Part shown: piece after piece, positions 11,124 to 23,520 of the stretch
Position numbering within the stretch: position 1 is the first letter of the stretch
How the letters are laid out: every line of letters begins with the position of its first letter
The notes under the pieces: generated by a model
The model's database searches: none
Told to the model about the DNA's origin: nothing
The model's input: only the letters and a program-made list of their open reading frames with translations
Position numbers and translations under genes: made by a program
Assembly (NCBI GenBank): GCA_002803225.1
Contig: NXFV01001812.1
Location: forward strand, 1 to 64,000
Direction of reading: 5' to 3'
DNA from: Gamarada debralockiae
Lineage: Eukaryota > Ascomycota > Leotiomycetes > Helotiales > Hyphodiscaceae
Length of the DNA stretch: 64,000 bases

Positions 11124-12690
11124 TATGAATGTATAGATGTCGATTCACTAAGTACTGCCAGGACAGAATTGGGAATGCAATTATGATTTAACAGTTGCGG
11201 CAAGGTAAACTTGGTAGTTGCGGATTTGGCAGATTAACTTCAAATATTCAAAGAAAATGCGAGTGTTCTTCATTGATGGTTTCCTGGATATTAAGGACAT
11301 ATATCAGCACGCTCATAGTATGTGATTGCGATGTAATTCGTAGGGTGACTTTTGAGGGTGATCCCTTCGTTCGCGTGAAGTGCTGGCAGATGGTCACCTC
11401 AGCTATTAGAGTCGTAAATTTTTGAATCAAAGGACTCTTTTGGGACGTGGAAAAATGCGCCTGATACCACTTTCAATTTTCATTTCCCAGTAACACCTTT
11501 AAAACGAGTGCAGAGATCAAGCAGAAAAGGGTTTCTGGTTCCTCCCAAAAATACTTCCTCGACTATCAGGTTGTCGCCAGCCTCATGGCCGTGACCAATG
11601 CCAGCCTTCTGACCAGCCTTGTTCTAATGCCAAATGACAAAATGATATCACTGGTCGTGTCCCACTATTGTCTCCAAATATCATCTGCATAAGCCTCGTG
11701 ATCGTCTTCGCCTTTTTCCAATTGGCGGCCTCGTGACCATCCACGTGATTGTTCTCGTGATCCATATCATCGGACCAATGTCTCCGACAATCATCTTCCA
11801 CTTTACACCTTACTACTTTTTAATGCTAAGATCTTCCTCCTACCATGGTTTAGTAGCACTATATCAAGTCGTGTTGAAAGACTGCAAAGAGAGAAGATCA
11901 AGTTGGCTAGTACAAGTTGCAAATTTAGGCAGAGGAAAGTATCTCGAGAGCAAGAAGATTGTTTTCTTGACAGACATTTGTACAAATCATGAGACGGGGC
12001 AGCCACAAGTGCAAATGTTTCAGTAGCTGGGAGTGGGATTGTCATGTTTTGGCCGTGCAACACCTCCGCGGATACAATCACGTGGGAACCCTCAGCTCCT
12101 TGCCATAGCAAAAGCTGGAACTAAAGCAGCGGATGGATTGAATAGCAAACCAGAGCCAAAAATGTCGCCAGAATCGAGTCAAAAGTAAGACAGCGATCAA
12201 TCCAAAATCGGACGCTACATTTCGGTTACAAAGGAGATACTGTAGCTGTTAAGTCTGTGTGGAGCTCTCGAACCTCACCTCCGCCTCTCTCTGACTGCCT
12301 ACTCTTTATTTGCTTCAAAATTGTTGCAAAACAGGCCAGTGTCCGATGCATGAGCAGTTTATGAGTGTTTAATACTGTGCTGATGAGAATACGCCCTTCG
12401 AAATTCGTGAATAATGCTAGCATCGATCGTAATACGAGAAAGCTGATTCGCAGCAATGTGGCCAAGGGTAGAAATGTCGGGAAGAAATTGTCATCGAGAC
12501 GGGAAGCAGTCAACACTGGGGGTCAAGATCGCGGCGCCTATCTGTGACGCAAGGGGCGTAGTGGATGCAGGGGACCTGGGAAGCGACAAACCAACTCCTG
12601 CAATTGAACGGCAGGTAGGCGATGGATTATCCGTTCTCCCCCATTCCAGCCGAGTTGACTCCTATATTCAGGGGTCTTGTCTAAAAGAGT
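11124..12690. other. Intergenic, nothing recognised
   Basis: Several frames of 60-100 codons occur on both strands but none shows a domain, plausible splice structure or composition like the neighbouring genes. No repeat or RNA gene was seen. Confidence 0.4.
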
Positions 12691-13400
12691 ATGGCTATCT
12701 CCAACTGCACTGTAACCCAGTATGTCTTCGTTGACCGTCATGTAATCTTTCCATTTATTAGCGGGCCTCTCTACCCGCTCGAGCTGTACAATGCGATTGA
12801 TTTTGCTGGGGCTGGCTCGATGTGGATCCAGTACATATTCCTGAAGAAGGCCTCTATGATCCTCTCGTACTTCATCTTTTCTCTCCTATGCTATTAACAT
12901 TACACAGATTTTCATTGCTCCGTGCGATGTCTGTCGCCGCTGTCAATCCCCTTCTTGTAAAGCAAGAAGACTCCATAGAAGCAATGCGTCATCTTTCATA
13001 CACCTTTCGCCTGATCAATGAAAAACTCTCCGGAAATGAAGCACTATCGGGTACAACCCTGGTGGTGCTAGTTGCTATGACTCAATATGAACGCCTGCGA
13101 GCTCAGCATCGTCAAAGGCCTGGTCCACTTTGAAGGGCTTCAGCGGATGCTCGAACGCGAGGTGGAATCTCTCAGCTAGTGGGTAGTAAACCAGGGCTGG
13201 AGAAAACGCACTTCATTTGGGTTTGACGGCGTTCATAACGACATTTTTGCTTGGATTTGGCCTCAAAGTCTCGGAATTCCCCCTTCTTTCTAAGCTAGCA
13301 CGCCCAGCTGCCCAGGGACATTTTGATGAAGATGAGGAGAATCATGAAGTGCTGCTTTGACCATTGTTCATTGGGGGGTCTCGATATTTAGGCAGCCCGG
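12691..13400 (+). pseudogene. Fungal-specific transcription factor C-terminal domain relic
   Basis: Three plus-strand frames in succession resemble the regulatory domain of fungal Zn2Cys6 transcription factors. The order is GPLYPLELYNAIDFAGAGS (about 12760-12820), then SVAAVNPLLVKQEDS, IEAMRHLSYTFRLI and VVLVAMTQYERLR (12925-13100), then IVKGLVHFEGLQRM one frame over. A fainter tail with KPGLEKTHF and LLSKLARPAAQGHFDEDEE follows. The switches are not explained by GT-AG introns, and there are stops in between. No Cys6 DNA-binding part is visible upstream. This is read by family resemblance from memory, so the subfamily is not given. Confidence 0.65.
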
Positions 13401-13443
13401 ACGATATGGGGTTGGTTCCGAGGATGACGGGACAATTCTAGCC

Positions 13444-13851
13444 CTAGGCCTCCACACTTGGGAAGATGTGTCTCGAACGCTTTCCAAATCTCCATGGGTT
13501 AACGCTCTCAATTAGGGCATCAATGTGGTCTAGCTTGTCATTTGCCCTCTTTATAAAGACTTTCACGGATTCGTAGCTCGCTAGGTCGAGCGCCCAGACC
13601 TCCAAGACGTTGCGAGTCTTCGTCGCCGTCTCGATCTCGGCCCTGGCGGTCTCGCCCGCCCGCCCGAACATTGCGCACAGCGATGATGACTTTCCGTGCT
13701 CCCGGGTAGACTGGGTGTTTTGCTGTCTCGAATCTCAAGCCGCAGTTGACACCTGTCACGATGTATGTTCCTCCCGAGCAGGTCTTGGTCGTGGCGAGAA
13801 CGGAGGGTCACGTCGTTGGTTGGCAACAAACTCGCGGAATGGAACCGCCAT
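13444..13851 (-). pseudogene. Short-chain dehydrogenase/reductase N-terminal relic
   Basis: From an ATG at 13851 the minus strand reads MAVPFREFVANQRRD. One frame over comes TYIVTGVNCGLRFETAKH, and after another shift RAEIETATKTRNVLEVWALD and ASYESVKVFIKR. This is the Rossmann start of an SDR: TGxxxGxG (third glycine now arginine), the GARKVIIAVRN second strand, and the D-x-A region. At least two 1-nt frame breaks occur without splice signals. The frame ends after HIDALIESVN, before the catalytic Tyr-x-x-x-Lys, so the gene is both broken and truncated. It converges with the transcription factor relic. Confidence 0.75.
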
Positions 13852-14834
13852 GGTTACTTCTGTTGGGAGCTTGCTGGGTAGAAAATATAGAAAGACAGTC
13901 GGGAGGTTAGATTACGTTGCAGTCAGGGTACAATGCCACAGATGAGTCTTGCTGTAGCTCTGGCGGGGAACAGACAGCACTGTTACGTCCCCTCAGGACA
14001 GGCGACCGCTTTGGAGGATCCGGTCTTTAATAAAATCAGAGAGATATGAATGGCAAACTCCGGATAGTTCTCTATGTCATTGTTGGCATGATTAGACACT
14101 AAGATTTCTGTGCTGTGTCAAATAATATGATCCAGCCAATGAGATAGTGGTTTCCTAATCGGGACACTTGCAGGCGACACGCTGAAGACACCCAGTGATA
14201 GGTGCTCTGTGCCAAGATTCTTCAACTTCGTACCAGCTCTCTATGCCATGATAAGAATACCATTAGTGACCTCGGCCCGCTGGCTGGAAATCCTAAATGG
14301 CCAATCAGAGAGTGCTTCCTAATGTGGGGTAGCTCATCGCGCAGGGCTGCTCTACTTTGTTTAGCCAATCAACTCCGGAGAACCTTTAATCCCTAAGTCC
14401 TCGTTAAGGGGAATGCCCTCTTTCTTTGTCACTCAGTTATTGAGAAAAACCTCGTCGTTTATATCACGTGATCGAACTGAAAAGAAAGAGGCCGCGCGAA
14501 AACTAAGTTGATGCATTGTTTCTATGATATGGTAGCAAGTGATGGTTCCGCGTTGAGGATAGGCATGCAACTGGCTTTGCTATCTCAATGCTGAATGGAA
14601 CGCGAATGCTGGGGACCCAAGAAAAGACGCTCAACTGATATCACGGACCCGGCACCTAAACTCCAACTCCACCCAACTACCCACAGGATGATGCTCCTCC
14701 ATTTCACCAGTATCATATGCTTTAGATTTTAATAGCCTCTGTCGTTGATCGTGCAGTGCTAGCCAGCTGTACTCACTGCCCAAAAAGGCCGCCATGCTGT
14801 TTGGCGAGAGGAGCTTGGCAAGTCGATGGGGTGA
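13852..14834. other. Intergenic, nothing recognised
   Basis: The 3' flank of the transhydrogenase gene and upstream flank of the SDR relic. No open frame with family resemblance, repeat or RNA gene was found. Confidence 0.4.
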
Positions 14835-17800
14835 TCAGACATCAAACAACTTCGTCCGACTCTCCAGCGAATGTTTGATAGCTTTATGTCCATTAGCAAG
14901 CTATATCTTCTCGAACCTACCTAGTCAAGCCAAAGAAGACAACTTACCATCACAGCTATCCTTCGCATCACCAAAGAGCATCTTCGTGCTAGGCATGTAA
15001 AACATCGGATTTGGGACATCGGCATAACCACTAGCCATTCCACGCTTCATAACAATGGTTTGCTTGCTCTTCCACGCATGCAGAACCGGCATGCCTGCGA
15101 TGCTGGAACCGGGTTCGAGAGCGATTGGGTTGACGGTGTCGTTTGCGCCGATTACGAGGGTAACGTCGGTATCGGAGAAGTCGTCGTTGATTTCGTCCAT
15201 TTCAAGAACAACTAGGGATGTGGATTAGCAAAGCTTCCTTGATTCGGAGATAACTGAACTCACTATCATAAGGTACGCTGGCCTCAGCTAAGAGCACGTT
15301 GCATTGACCCGGCATGCGTCCAGCGACAGGGTGGATGGCGAAACGGACATTGACGCCCTTGCTCCGAAGCATTTTCACAATCTCGCTGATCGCATACTGC
15401 GCTTTCGCGACAGCCATTCCATAGCCCACCACGATAATGACGGATTCAGCTGTGGCAAGTGCGTCGGACGTTTCTTCAACGGTGGTTTTAGTTATGCTTC
15501 CTTCAATTTTGTAATCACTGTCTGCCACGGGGGCAATGCCACCGAAGAGGACGTTGGTCAGAGACCGGTTCATTGCCACGCACTAAGGTTAGATACGTCA
15601 GTTGCGTTTGAGGACAGGGGAAGGGTGGTGATATTACCATGATGTACGACAGGATAGAACCGCTGACTCCAATGAGTGCGCCGACTGTGGTGAGTAATGG
15701 ATTGTCCAACATGAAGCCTTCAGCAACAAGTGCAAACCCGGAGTACGCATTCAAGACGGTGATAACGACTGGCATATCAGCTCCACCAATGGCAGCAGTA
15801 GTTGTGTACCCCTTCAAGAAGCTCAATACTGTGTTGCCAGCAAGACAGCATGCAGCAATAATAGGCGAGCCGGGTGCCAGAGCGAGGAAAGTACCCATTG
15901 TGGCAATGTTGGCGCCGAGAAGGGAGCTGTTAACTAAATGTCGAGGTCCAGGAATTCTGATGGGTTTGGAAGGCATTCGGCCTGCGAGTTTGAGGAAAGC
16001 GACGACCGATCCTGTAAATGTTACGCCACCTAGATGTGTCAGCTATAGTACATACGACAGTATGGGAATAGCTACCGATCAAGACTCCCAAATATCCAGT
16101 AACGAGATGCAAGGTAGAGATATCACCAAGATGAGCCATCACACTTCCAATACTCGTCAAGACTGCAGCCAAACCAACAACAGAGTGCAGAGCTGCCACA
16201 GTCTGTGGGAGATCTGTCGCAGTGGTCCGTCGGCCAATCAACAACCCTAGGGAACTTAATTAGGATGCATCATTCCGTAGAGGCTCAAAGGTGCTCACCA
16301 AGAATGCTTCCCACTCCGGCAACTCCGGCAAATTGTATCAAAACCTCCGGAGGGAACCCAACAGCAGCCAAGGATGCGAGTATACCAGAACTAACTCCCA
16401 ATATACCGAGGATGTTTCCTTGTCGAGCAGTTGCCTGCGAAGCGAGCCCGGACAGAGAACCAATGCACAACAGACTGCTAGTCAGGTATCCAGCTTGAAC
16501 CAAACCAGCCATACCAGTACTTGCTGCGGCAAGGTACCCGCCTCCAAATAGGATACCAGGAATGGCGTAGAGCCAGGGGTATTCGGGAGGATCGGTTGGG
16601 CCTAGATTGAGCTTCTGTCAGAATTGAAACCAACGCCGAATTGCAAACGTACGCTTGAACATGTCTAACATGCGCTTTGTGATAACAAATCCACCGGACA
16701 CGTTCACGAAAGCCAGTAGAACCGAAAGTGATCCAAGAAGTTGCGGAAATGTATGCGGCAGAAGTCCCCCACCCATAATAAAGAATCCACCAACGCCAAC
16801 CATGCCTTTAACCCAATCAGCAACGTTTCATCTAATTGGTGCAGTGCTATTACCTGAAATCGCATTTGTGACACTCATAAGGGGGGAATGAAGAGCAGGG
16901 ACAACACCCCAGACAGTGCGGTAACCAATAAGCCCAGCAAGAGCAAATGTGAACACATTGCTCATGAAGATAGGTCCTGTTGCTTTTCCAAGAGCCAATG
17001 CAAGTCCCATGCCTCCAGTGACTGTAGCAACCTCGCGAGACGTTTTCTGCCAAGGGGTAAGAGCAACTGTCTCTGCTGCTTTCGCATCTGCGATAGCAGC
17101 TGGGCGAGCTGGTGGTGGGGGAGGTGCAGGTCGAGGAGCAGTGGGAACAATGTCGCCTTTGTAGGTCACAATTGAGCCGCGAACGACCTCGTCCTTTAGA
17201 TCCACACCGAAGACTTTCTCCTCGGGAGCCATTGAAAGAAGGAATTTGGTGATATTGTTCGAGTAGAGGGTGGAAGATTGGGTCGGCAGACGGGATGGGA
17301 GATCAGTGTATCCTAGACAGGTATCAATTTCAGATCTGGACATATGGTCATCGATCAGACGAACCAATGATAGTGACTCCATGATGGTCAATCAACTTTC
17401 CGGGCGCGGTTGCGACGCAGTTGCCTCCAGCTTCAGCAGCAAGGTCAACGATCACTGAACCAGGCTTCATGGCAGCTATCATCTGGGTTTACAATCAGAC
17501 TGTGGTCGCCTGGCTGCATATTTCTTTAACTTACCTCCTCCGTAATCAATTTGGGGGCAGGTCTTCCGGGAATGAGAGCTGTGGTTATCACAATGTCTAC
17601 GTCGCGGCATTGCTCCAAAAAGAGTTTCATTTCGGCCTCGATGAATTCTTTCGACATTTCTTTTGCATATCCGCCTGCACCTGAGCCATCTTCTTCGATA
17701 TCAACTTCAATGAACTCGGCTCCGAGCGATTGCACTTGTTCACGTGCTGCAGGTCGTGTATCGAACCCTCGTACGATAGCTCCCATACGGTGGGCCTAGA

Positions 17801-18905
17801 TATGGACCATTTATTAACAAGTGAAAGAAGAATTCAAGATCTGACTTACCGTAGCAATTGCACTTAAACCCGCCACACCTGCTCCGATGACGAGAATTTT
17901 ACAGGGAGGAATCTGATTACTGTTGGTGAAGAACTTTAGAAAGCTCAAATATTGTAACATACCTTGCTGAAAGTTGATAAATTAGCAGAATATACATTAA
18001 AAATAGGAGCTCTGCCTACCCAGCTGCAGTTACCTGACCAGTCAGGAATCTGCCAAAATGATTGGAGGCTTCCAATACAGCCTTGTACCCCGCAATGTTG
18101 GCCATTGAACTAAAATTTGTAAATCATCCATCCCGAATCTGGCAATCTGGACATACCTCAAAGCATCAAAAGTCTGCGCTCTGGATATGCGCGGAATCAT
18201 ATCCATAGCAAAAGACGTAGTCCCTCTGGAAGCCAATTTCTCCACAACCTTCTTGTTTTGCAGTGGGTATAAGAATGAGATGAGCGTAGCGCCCTCCCTT
18301 AATTGATCCACCTCACTGATCTGCCCTTCAAAACTTGGCGCGCGAACCTTCATAATTATATCACTCTCCGTCCAGACTGTCTTTGCTTCGCCCAGTGTGA
18401 CCCCCGCCTTCTCGTATGCTTGATCTGTGAACTGCGCTTCAGTGCCAGCCCCGCGTTCGACAAGCACGCGCGCAAACCCTTTCTTGAGCAAGAGTGCTGC
18501 ATTCTGGGGTGTGATTGCCACGCGTCTTTCGTTAGGATATGTTTCGCGTACGACTCCGATCGTGAGGTTCGAGTAGGGGATCGTTATGCCAGGAGCGACG
18601 AACTCAGAGGGAGAGTCGGAGGGGACTGGGTAAGAAACTGTCGCGTGTCGAGTAGTCGTGAGGGCTGTAACCTTCGGCCACCATAGTTGTTTACGCTGTT
18701 CATCCCACTTTCGCGCTGGACGGTAGAAAGGTCGTACATGACGAGCTGCCAAGGCTGAAGTCAGGATATATTCCACTGGACTCGAAGGACAGGATATGGG
18801 CGTCAACATACCGAGAAATGCAAGACTCGTTGGCCCTGATGCTGTAGATTTAATGCCGGCTCGACATTGTACCAGCGTCGGCCGCATTGTCGACGACCGT
18901 ATCAT
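14835..18905 (-). CDS. NNT: Mitochondrial proton-translocating NAD(P) transhydrogenase
   Basis: Fifteen exons on the minus strand give 1108 residues: 18812-18905, 18157-18745, 18020-18109, 17963-17966, 17850-17912, 17535-17795, 17365-17482, 16854-17312, 16653-16805, 16601-16299, 16246-16076, 16029-15638, 15582-15264, 15211-14948 and 14881-14835. All phases close exactly. The enzyme sits in the inner mitochondrial membrane and uses the proton gradient to drive hydride transfer from NADH to NADP. A basic N-terminal presequence precedes domain I (NAD-binding; VIGAGVAGL near 265). A proline-rich linker lies near 460-480, then a long multi-helix domain II. Domain III binds NADP(H) ([12 protein letters not shown] near 946, GANDTVNP near 1026). 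Domain order is the fused eukaryotic type. No key motif is missing. Introns are 46-66 nt. Confidence 0.93.
17963..17966 (-). other. 4-nt microexon of the transhydrogenase gene
   Basis: The exon ending at 18020 stops with GG before GTAGGC, and the exon starting at 17912 begins ATT CCT CCC. Joining them directly breaks the frame. A 4-nt exon, CAAG, flanked by TTTCAG upstream and GTATGT downstream, supplies GGC AAG and gives the conserved TAAGKIPP-type junction (here VTAAGKIPPCK). The flanking introns are 53 nt (17967-18019) and 50 nt (17913-17962), both normal for this locus. The alternative, using an earlier GTAACT donor at CAG, keeps the frame but deletes VTAAGK. Confidence 0.8.
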
Positions 18906-20950
18906 GGCTGAAATACGCGTTGACTGTCAACGGCTGTGTCCAGAATAGAAGCTGTCATCTGCGAAACGTGCGTTCGTGGTCAAAACCGACCGTGGAAGAG
19001 CAAAATGGGCTGGCTGTAGTTGATTATTGAACAAATAGTATTATTAAACAGGTGATCAAGTCTAGGGGACACGAGTCAGTTTGTACTTGCTCGGTTTAGT
19101 ACAACCGGCGGCGGCTGGAGAGCCTTTTGCCAGACCTGCGCCTCCAGAGTCCATTCGTGGGGTGAAGGGGTGTGTGGGGTTGGCTCCTTCTTGTCTGGGG
19201 TGTGCGGGGAAAGCGCGCCTTTTATTTGGCCGAACTTCCGCTTTGGTGTGAAAACTTGGCTTGGACATTGCGCGTGAAACGTAAGTATCGATTGATTGAC
19301 TCGGATTGATGGATCTGGGGCCGAATACAAATGTTCTCTTTGTGGAAGATCCTCCGATGTGGACGGCTGCAAAGGTACGTCGATGGCTTTATATTCAGAG
19401 AAGTTCTTGGATAAAAGGCGCGACGTTATTCCGGATCGGTTCAGTTCACTTCAGCCCTGGAGAGTGGGAGTCCACATGTCATGCAACTTGATTGGTGTTT
19501 CACTTGGGTTTGAGGCAACCGAGTGGTCATTTCTGCAATGCATGCAGTTCGGTGGAGCGTTGAGCCGGACCTATCCACAGCCTCGTCTTATCCTGGGAGG
19601 CAGGCGTTGCACGTGACCCGCTATGACTGTAATCATGTGACTTCCCCTTTCCTCAGTTGTTGCAAGTTTGACTTTCACGGGGCTAGGGAAAGGAGAAGTC
19701 CCTTTCGTACCAGCAGAGAACTTGGAACTGAAATCAGGATAGTCTACCTTATCCGGCTACGATGCCCTGGGCGTCGGACACGTTTGCGGAAGGGGAGGAG
19801 AATCGTTTGTTCTTGTGAGGTGCTTTTGTTTGCTGAAGTAAAGCAAATAAGTGATATACTTGATTAATTAGATCATGTCATACAAGTTCAAGCTAACCTC
19901 TACATATATGCCCACTCTCCCTCCTAACCGCCACAGAAATTGTGCTAAAAGCTGCATTTATATATCGAGCCCAAAAATGAAGTGTAGTAAGAGCTTTTGT
20001 CCGATATTCATGATCTATTTCCCAGGAAATGTGTCTTCTGAATACTAAAGGATACATGGCGTCATGGGTTCCTTATTTACAGAAAGTTGTAGTAGTTACG
20101 CGTTCACCATCGCCTGTCCTCTCAGCCTCGCCCTGCATTTCCGACGACATCCCCGACAGTACCAAATTCATCCATCCACCTTCATACCGTGGTCCAAAAA
20201 GATTCCGCTCACCACCTCTCCGCACCATTCAACCCTCGTTCGTCCGAGCAACAACTCCTACTTCTGCCGACCTACTAGCTCTCGAACTCTTACCCCATGG
20301 CTCTCCGCGTCTATAGTAGCCTAAATGCCAATCAATACTCTCTTCCACTCCTTACCTGGTTTATTCATCTAGATCGAATTCCCGCTCTCCTTCGGACAGG
20401 CTAAATCTTCCGCTCAGCTCAGGTGTTCCGATAATACCTCTTGTCTCGACAACGCGTATATCATCGATAGCTTGTCCACAAAAAGACTCCTCAAGGCTAT
20501 ACTTTTCCGCAATGTTACTCTCGTCGTCTCGATAATGAATTCCCCGACAACACCTCTCCCCGCAGTGCCCACAGTGGACCAACAGGATGAAAACTCTGAG
20601 GAGGAGCCGAAATGAAGAAACACTTGATGAAGTTGGTAAAGTTCCATAAAACCAATGAGGGGGTTCCAAATAGATCGATACGTAGATTACGAAAGAAAGC
20701 TCAACTCCTGCGGTTTAGTGGACTTATGCTCGTGCCCCTACCTTAAGGATAACCTTTTCTTCTTTATTGTTTGCAACAATCGGAAAGTTGGAGGGAGCCA
20801 GAGACAACTAGGATAGACTCTAAATTGACCAATACCGAAGTGGTAGTCATGATGTTGCTCCTTTTACTCTACGCCGAGCACTTACCAATGGAAACACGAT
20901 ATTACCCGCGAAGGGTTTAATGTTGCCGCCCGAGATGCGGTCCGAGCCAC
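18906..20950. other. Intergenic, nothing recognised
   Basis: About 2 kb between the transhydrogenase 5' end and the first coiled-coil relic. Frames at 19062-19372, 19296-19616 and 20029-20669 overlap one another on both strands and show no domain. CACGTG near 19610 is an isolated E-box. I see no repeat. Confidence 0.35.
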
Positions 20951-20951
20951 G

Positions 20952-22790
20952 GTGAGGAAAATTCGAGGTTGTGGAGAAACCACGATGAATAAAGGGCAAG
21001 ATATTTGGTATTGTACCATGTTCAGTTGTCTTCCACGTCCGAAGGAATTTTCAACGTCCGATCGGAGAGAAGTTGCAGAGAGGCTAGAAACGGTAGCTAT
21101 GGAGCATCCTCTACCCAATGAGAGTGAACTAGGAGCACAAATTCATGCTTTTCAGGGCCAAATTGACAGTTGGAATTCAGGATCCGGGTGAACAAACAGA
21201 CAGTACGACGACACGAAAGGCGCTGCTAGATTACATTGCCAGCGCTAAAAGAGACTTGCCTCAACATCTAGCAGTTGCTCTCGACACGCATAACCTCACT
21301 ATGCAAAGAGTCCTGAAGTCGTCGGAAACGGTTATAGGATATCTGTGTCGGCTTGACCAAAAGCTAAACGAGGCTGAAGCTACAAACAAGGAGGTCGAGT
21401 CAAAGCAGGCTGGGATCGTCAAGTTAACCAACCAAGTTAGACGTCTCCCCGCAATCTCCTAGGGAAGAACAAACTCCTCGCTGAGACTGCAGCTTTGAAG
21501 CTGGAAATTGAATCAAAACGGGCGAATGTTCGAAAGATATCGAACCAAGTCTTGCGTCTTGGTCGTGATGGCTTGGGGGAAATGAACGCCTTGATGATCA
21601 ACAACGAGATCTTGACTAAGCGCAGAAATCTCGAGACGAGCGCGATAGAGATTAAAATGAGAAACTTGCCATGCTTGAGTCGAAGATTGAGTCCATGGAG
21701 CTTACCCACAAGAAGGAAGTCGAGGGGTTGCAAAAGGTCACAAGGAATCGACCACCGAGCGGGATGAATCGAAAGCTAAGCTACTCTCCAAGGATGACGA
21801 ACTCAAGGCAGCTCTGACGGATGATCGAGTGGCAAAAGAAATTTGGACGCTCATGCAGAAGAGGTTCTGAACCTTACCACAAAAGCAAAACTGGCAGATG
21901 TCTAAACTCGCAGAGCTATCGACCAAAAGATGCAAAGATCAAGGAATGGACAGCTACCTTACGATCTTAGCTAACAAAAGTACAGATAACTGAGGATTAA
22001 ATAGCGTCTGCTGTTTCTATCGCCAGAGAGCCCCTCGCCGCAGAAAATAGACGAACTGAAAAAAACAAAATCAAAACCAGGGCGAGTTGATGCGCGAAAG
22101 CGAAGGTCCATACTAAGGAGGAGTCTGATGAGTTGTCGTTTTTGGAACCCATGATGGATAATATGTAGAAAGAGTTGAAGGAACTGAGGGCTAAGGTGGC
22201 GAAAGCTGAAGCTACTGGCAAGGATGAGGCATACAACGAGTTCAGGCAGACGCACAACAAACCATTGCAAAGATCGAGTCGGAACGAGATGTGATCGAGC
22301 TTGATTAGGAGAAGAAACAGACAGAGGCTGATAAGCTCAAGACGGACGGCAAGAAAGTACTTGACAGTGCGAAAACCAAGGCCGAGGCTGCCAATGCTCA
22401 GTCGCAAAAAGAGAAAGACGAAAACAAGGCTCTTCATCGAAGCATTGAGGAAGCCATGCCTGCTTTGACAGAGGAGAAAAAGGCATCTGAAGAATCCAAA
22501 GCCCATGCAGACACCCTGAAGGCCGAGAATTCCAGAGTCAGAGAGGAGAACATAAACTTGCACTCTCCACCTTATTGTCGAAGCGAACGAGCGACCACGC
22601 CGAAGCAGACAGAATCGCCGCTACTATCTCCAAAGCCACTGCAGACTTAGAAAAGGAGCTAAAGTCAGCGCTGGAAGAACAAGATAAATCCGCTTCCGTG
22701 ATCGAGAATCAAGAGGATATGATTCGCGATCTATCACAGAAGCTATATTGGTTAAACAAGTAACAGGAGTTCGAAGCCATACACAAGGTA
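20952..22790 (+). pseudogene. Coiled-coil protein relic A
   Basis: A succession of plus-strand fragments in shifting frames is rich in Lys, Glu, Ala, Leu and Gln with heptad spacing. Examples are LCRLDQKLNEAEATNKEVES near 21350-21410, ELKELRAKVAKAEATGKDEA near 22170, KTDGKKVLDSAKTKAEAANA near 22345, RSIEEAMPALTEEKKASEES near 22440, and LKSALEEQDKSASVIENQED near 22660. Stops and frame changes separate nearly every block, for example a TAG before KEL near 22170 and another after ELD near 22303. The gene is dead but its ancestor was a long, myosin/SMC-like coiled coil. No motor, ATPase or other globular domain is visible, so the family cannot be named. Confidence 0.65.
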
Positions 22791-23039
22791 GGCGATTTGG
22801 CTAAAGCGCACGCCGCTGGCAGAGAAGAGATGGAGGCAAAGATGCAGAAAAATCTTCGGTTACTTGGCGCCGAAGGAAGTAAGACATGAAATGGTGGAGG
22901 TGTTGGGGGGTGATTCATTTTGGAGTGTTGGCAACTGGCGTGGAGATGGATTCTGAATGGAGGACGAAGGCAGTTATTGTAGATAGACTGTACAACTAAG
23001 TAACTGGTTATGGAAATTAGAGCTCTGACGTGTAAATTT

Positions 23040-23520
23040 TGTCGAGACCACATTGATTTCCGTACTTCTCATTTGTTCTGTCATCAATTTCGGAATCGCT
23101 TGCACGCAGAGCATCCAGCACGAAGGTCATCTCCTTTTCAACCCCATATGCAGTTTTCTACAGCTTCGCAAGCTTGGTCTTGCTCTGCTTCAACTCGTCC
23201 TTTGTGGTTGTGATCGCGTGCTCCTTCTCGTTGAGCTCACATATATATCTCTCGTCCTCCTTCCCGTGCGAAACACGCTTTCGGGTGAGAATTGCTTCAC
23301 CTGTTTCCAGATGATTGTCTTGAATTAAGGTGTGTTCGACTTCAGCGAAGAATTGGAAACGAAGTCTTTCGAAGAGAGTTCGTGATTATCATCTGGAGAA
23401 TCGACAGGCGGCACCTCGGGATGGCAAATCCCTACTGACTCGTCAAATAACAAGAGCCTCTGCCTCCTACCGCTTTCTCTGTTGCAGATTGTCCTCCATG
23501 AAGGACTGTTGCAGAGTACC
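23040..23520 (-). pseudogene. Coiled-coil protein relic B (opposite orientation)
   Basis: On the minus strand a frame from about 23380 down to 23040 reads FERLRFQFFAEVEHT and then DERYICELNEKEHAITTTKD followed by ELKQSKTKLAKL, a TAG stop, and TAYGVEKEMTFVLDALRASD. Upstream (23390-23520) the same style continues with more stops. The heptad composition is like that of relic A, which points toward it. It may be the end of a related gene brought in by inversion, or a separate member of the same decayed group. I could not align A and B residue by residue. Confidence 0.55.

Noticed and set aside
18303..18686. 127-codon plus-strand frame opposite the transhydrogenase exon 2
   Set aside because: Shadow of a well-supported coding exon on the other strand.
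20029..20669. Overlapping frames of 77-102 codons on both strands
   Set aside because: Mutually overlapping, no domain, no splice logic; treated as intergenic.
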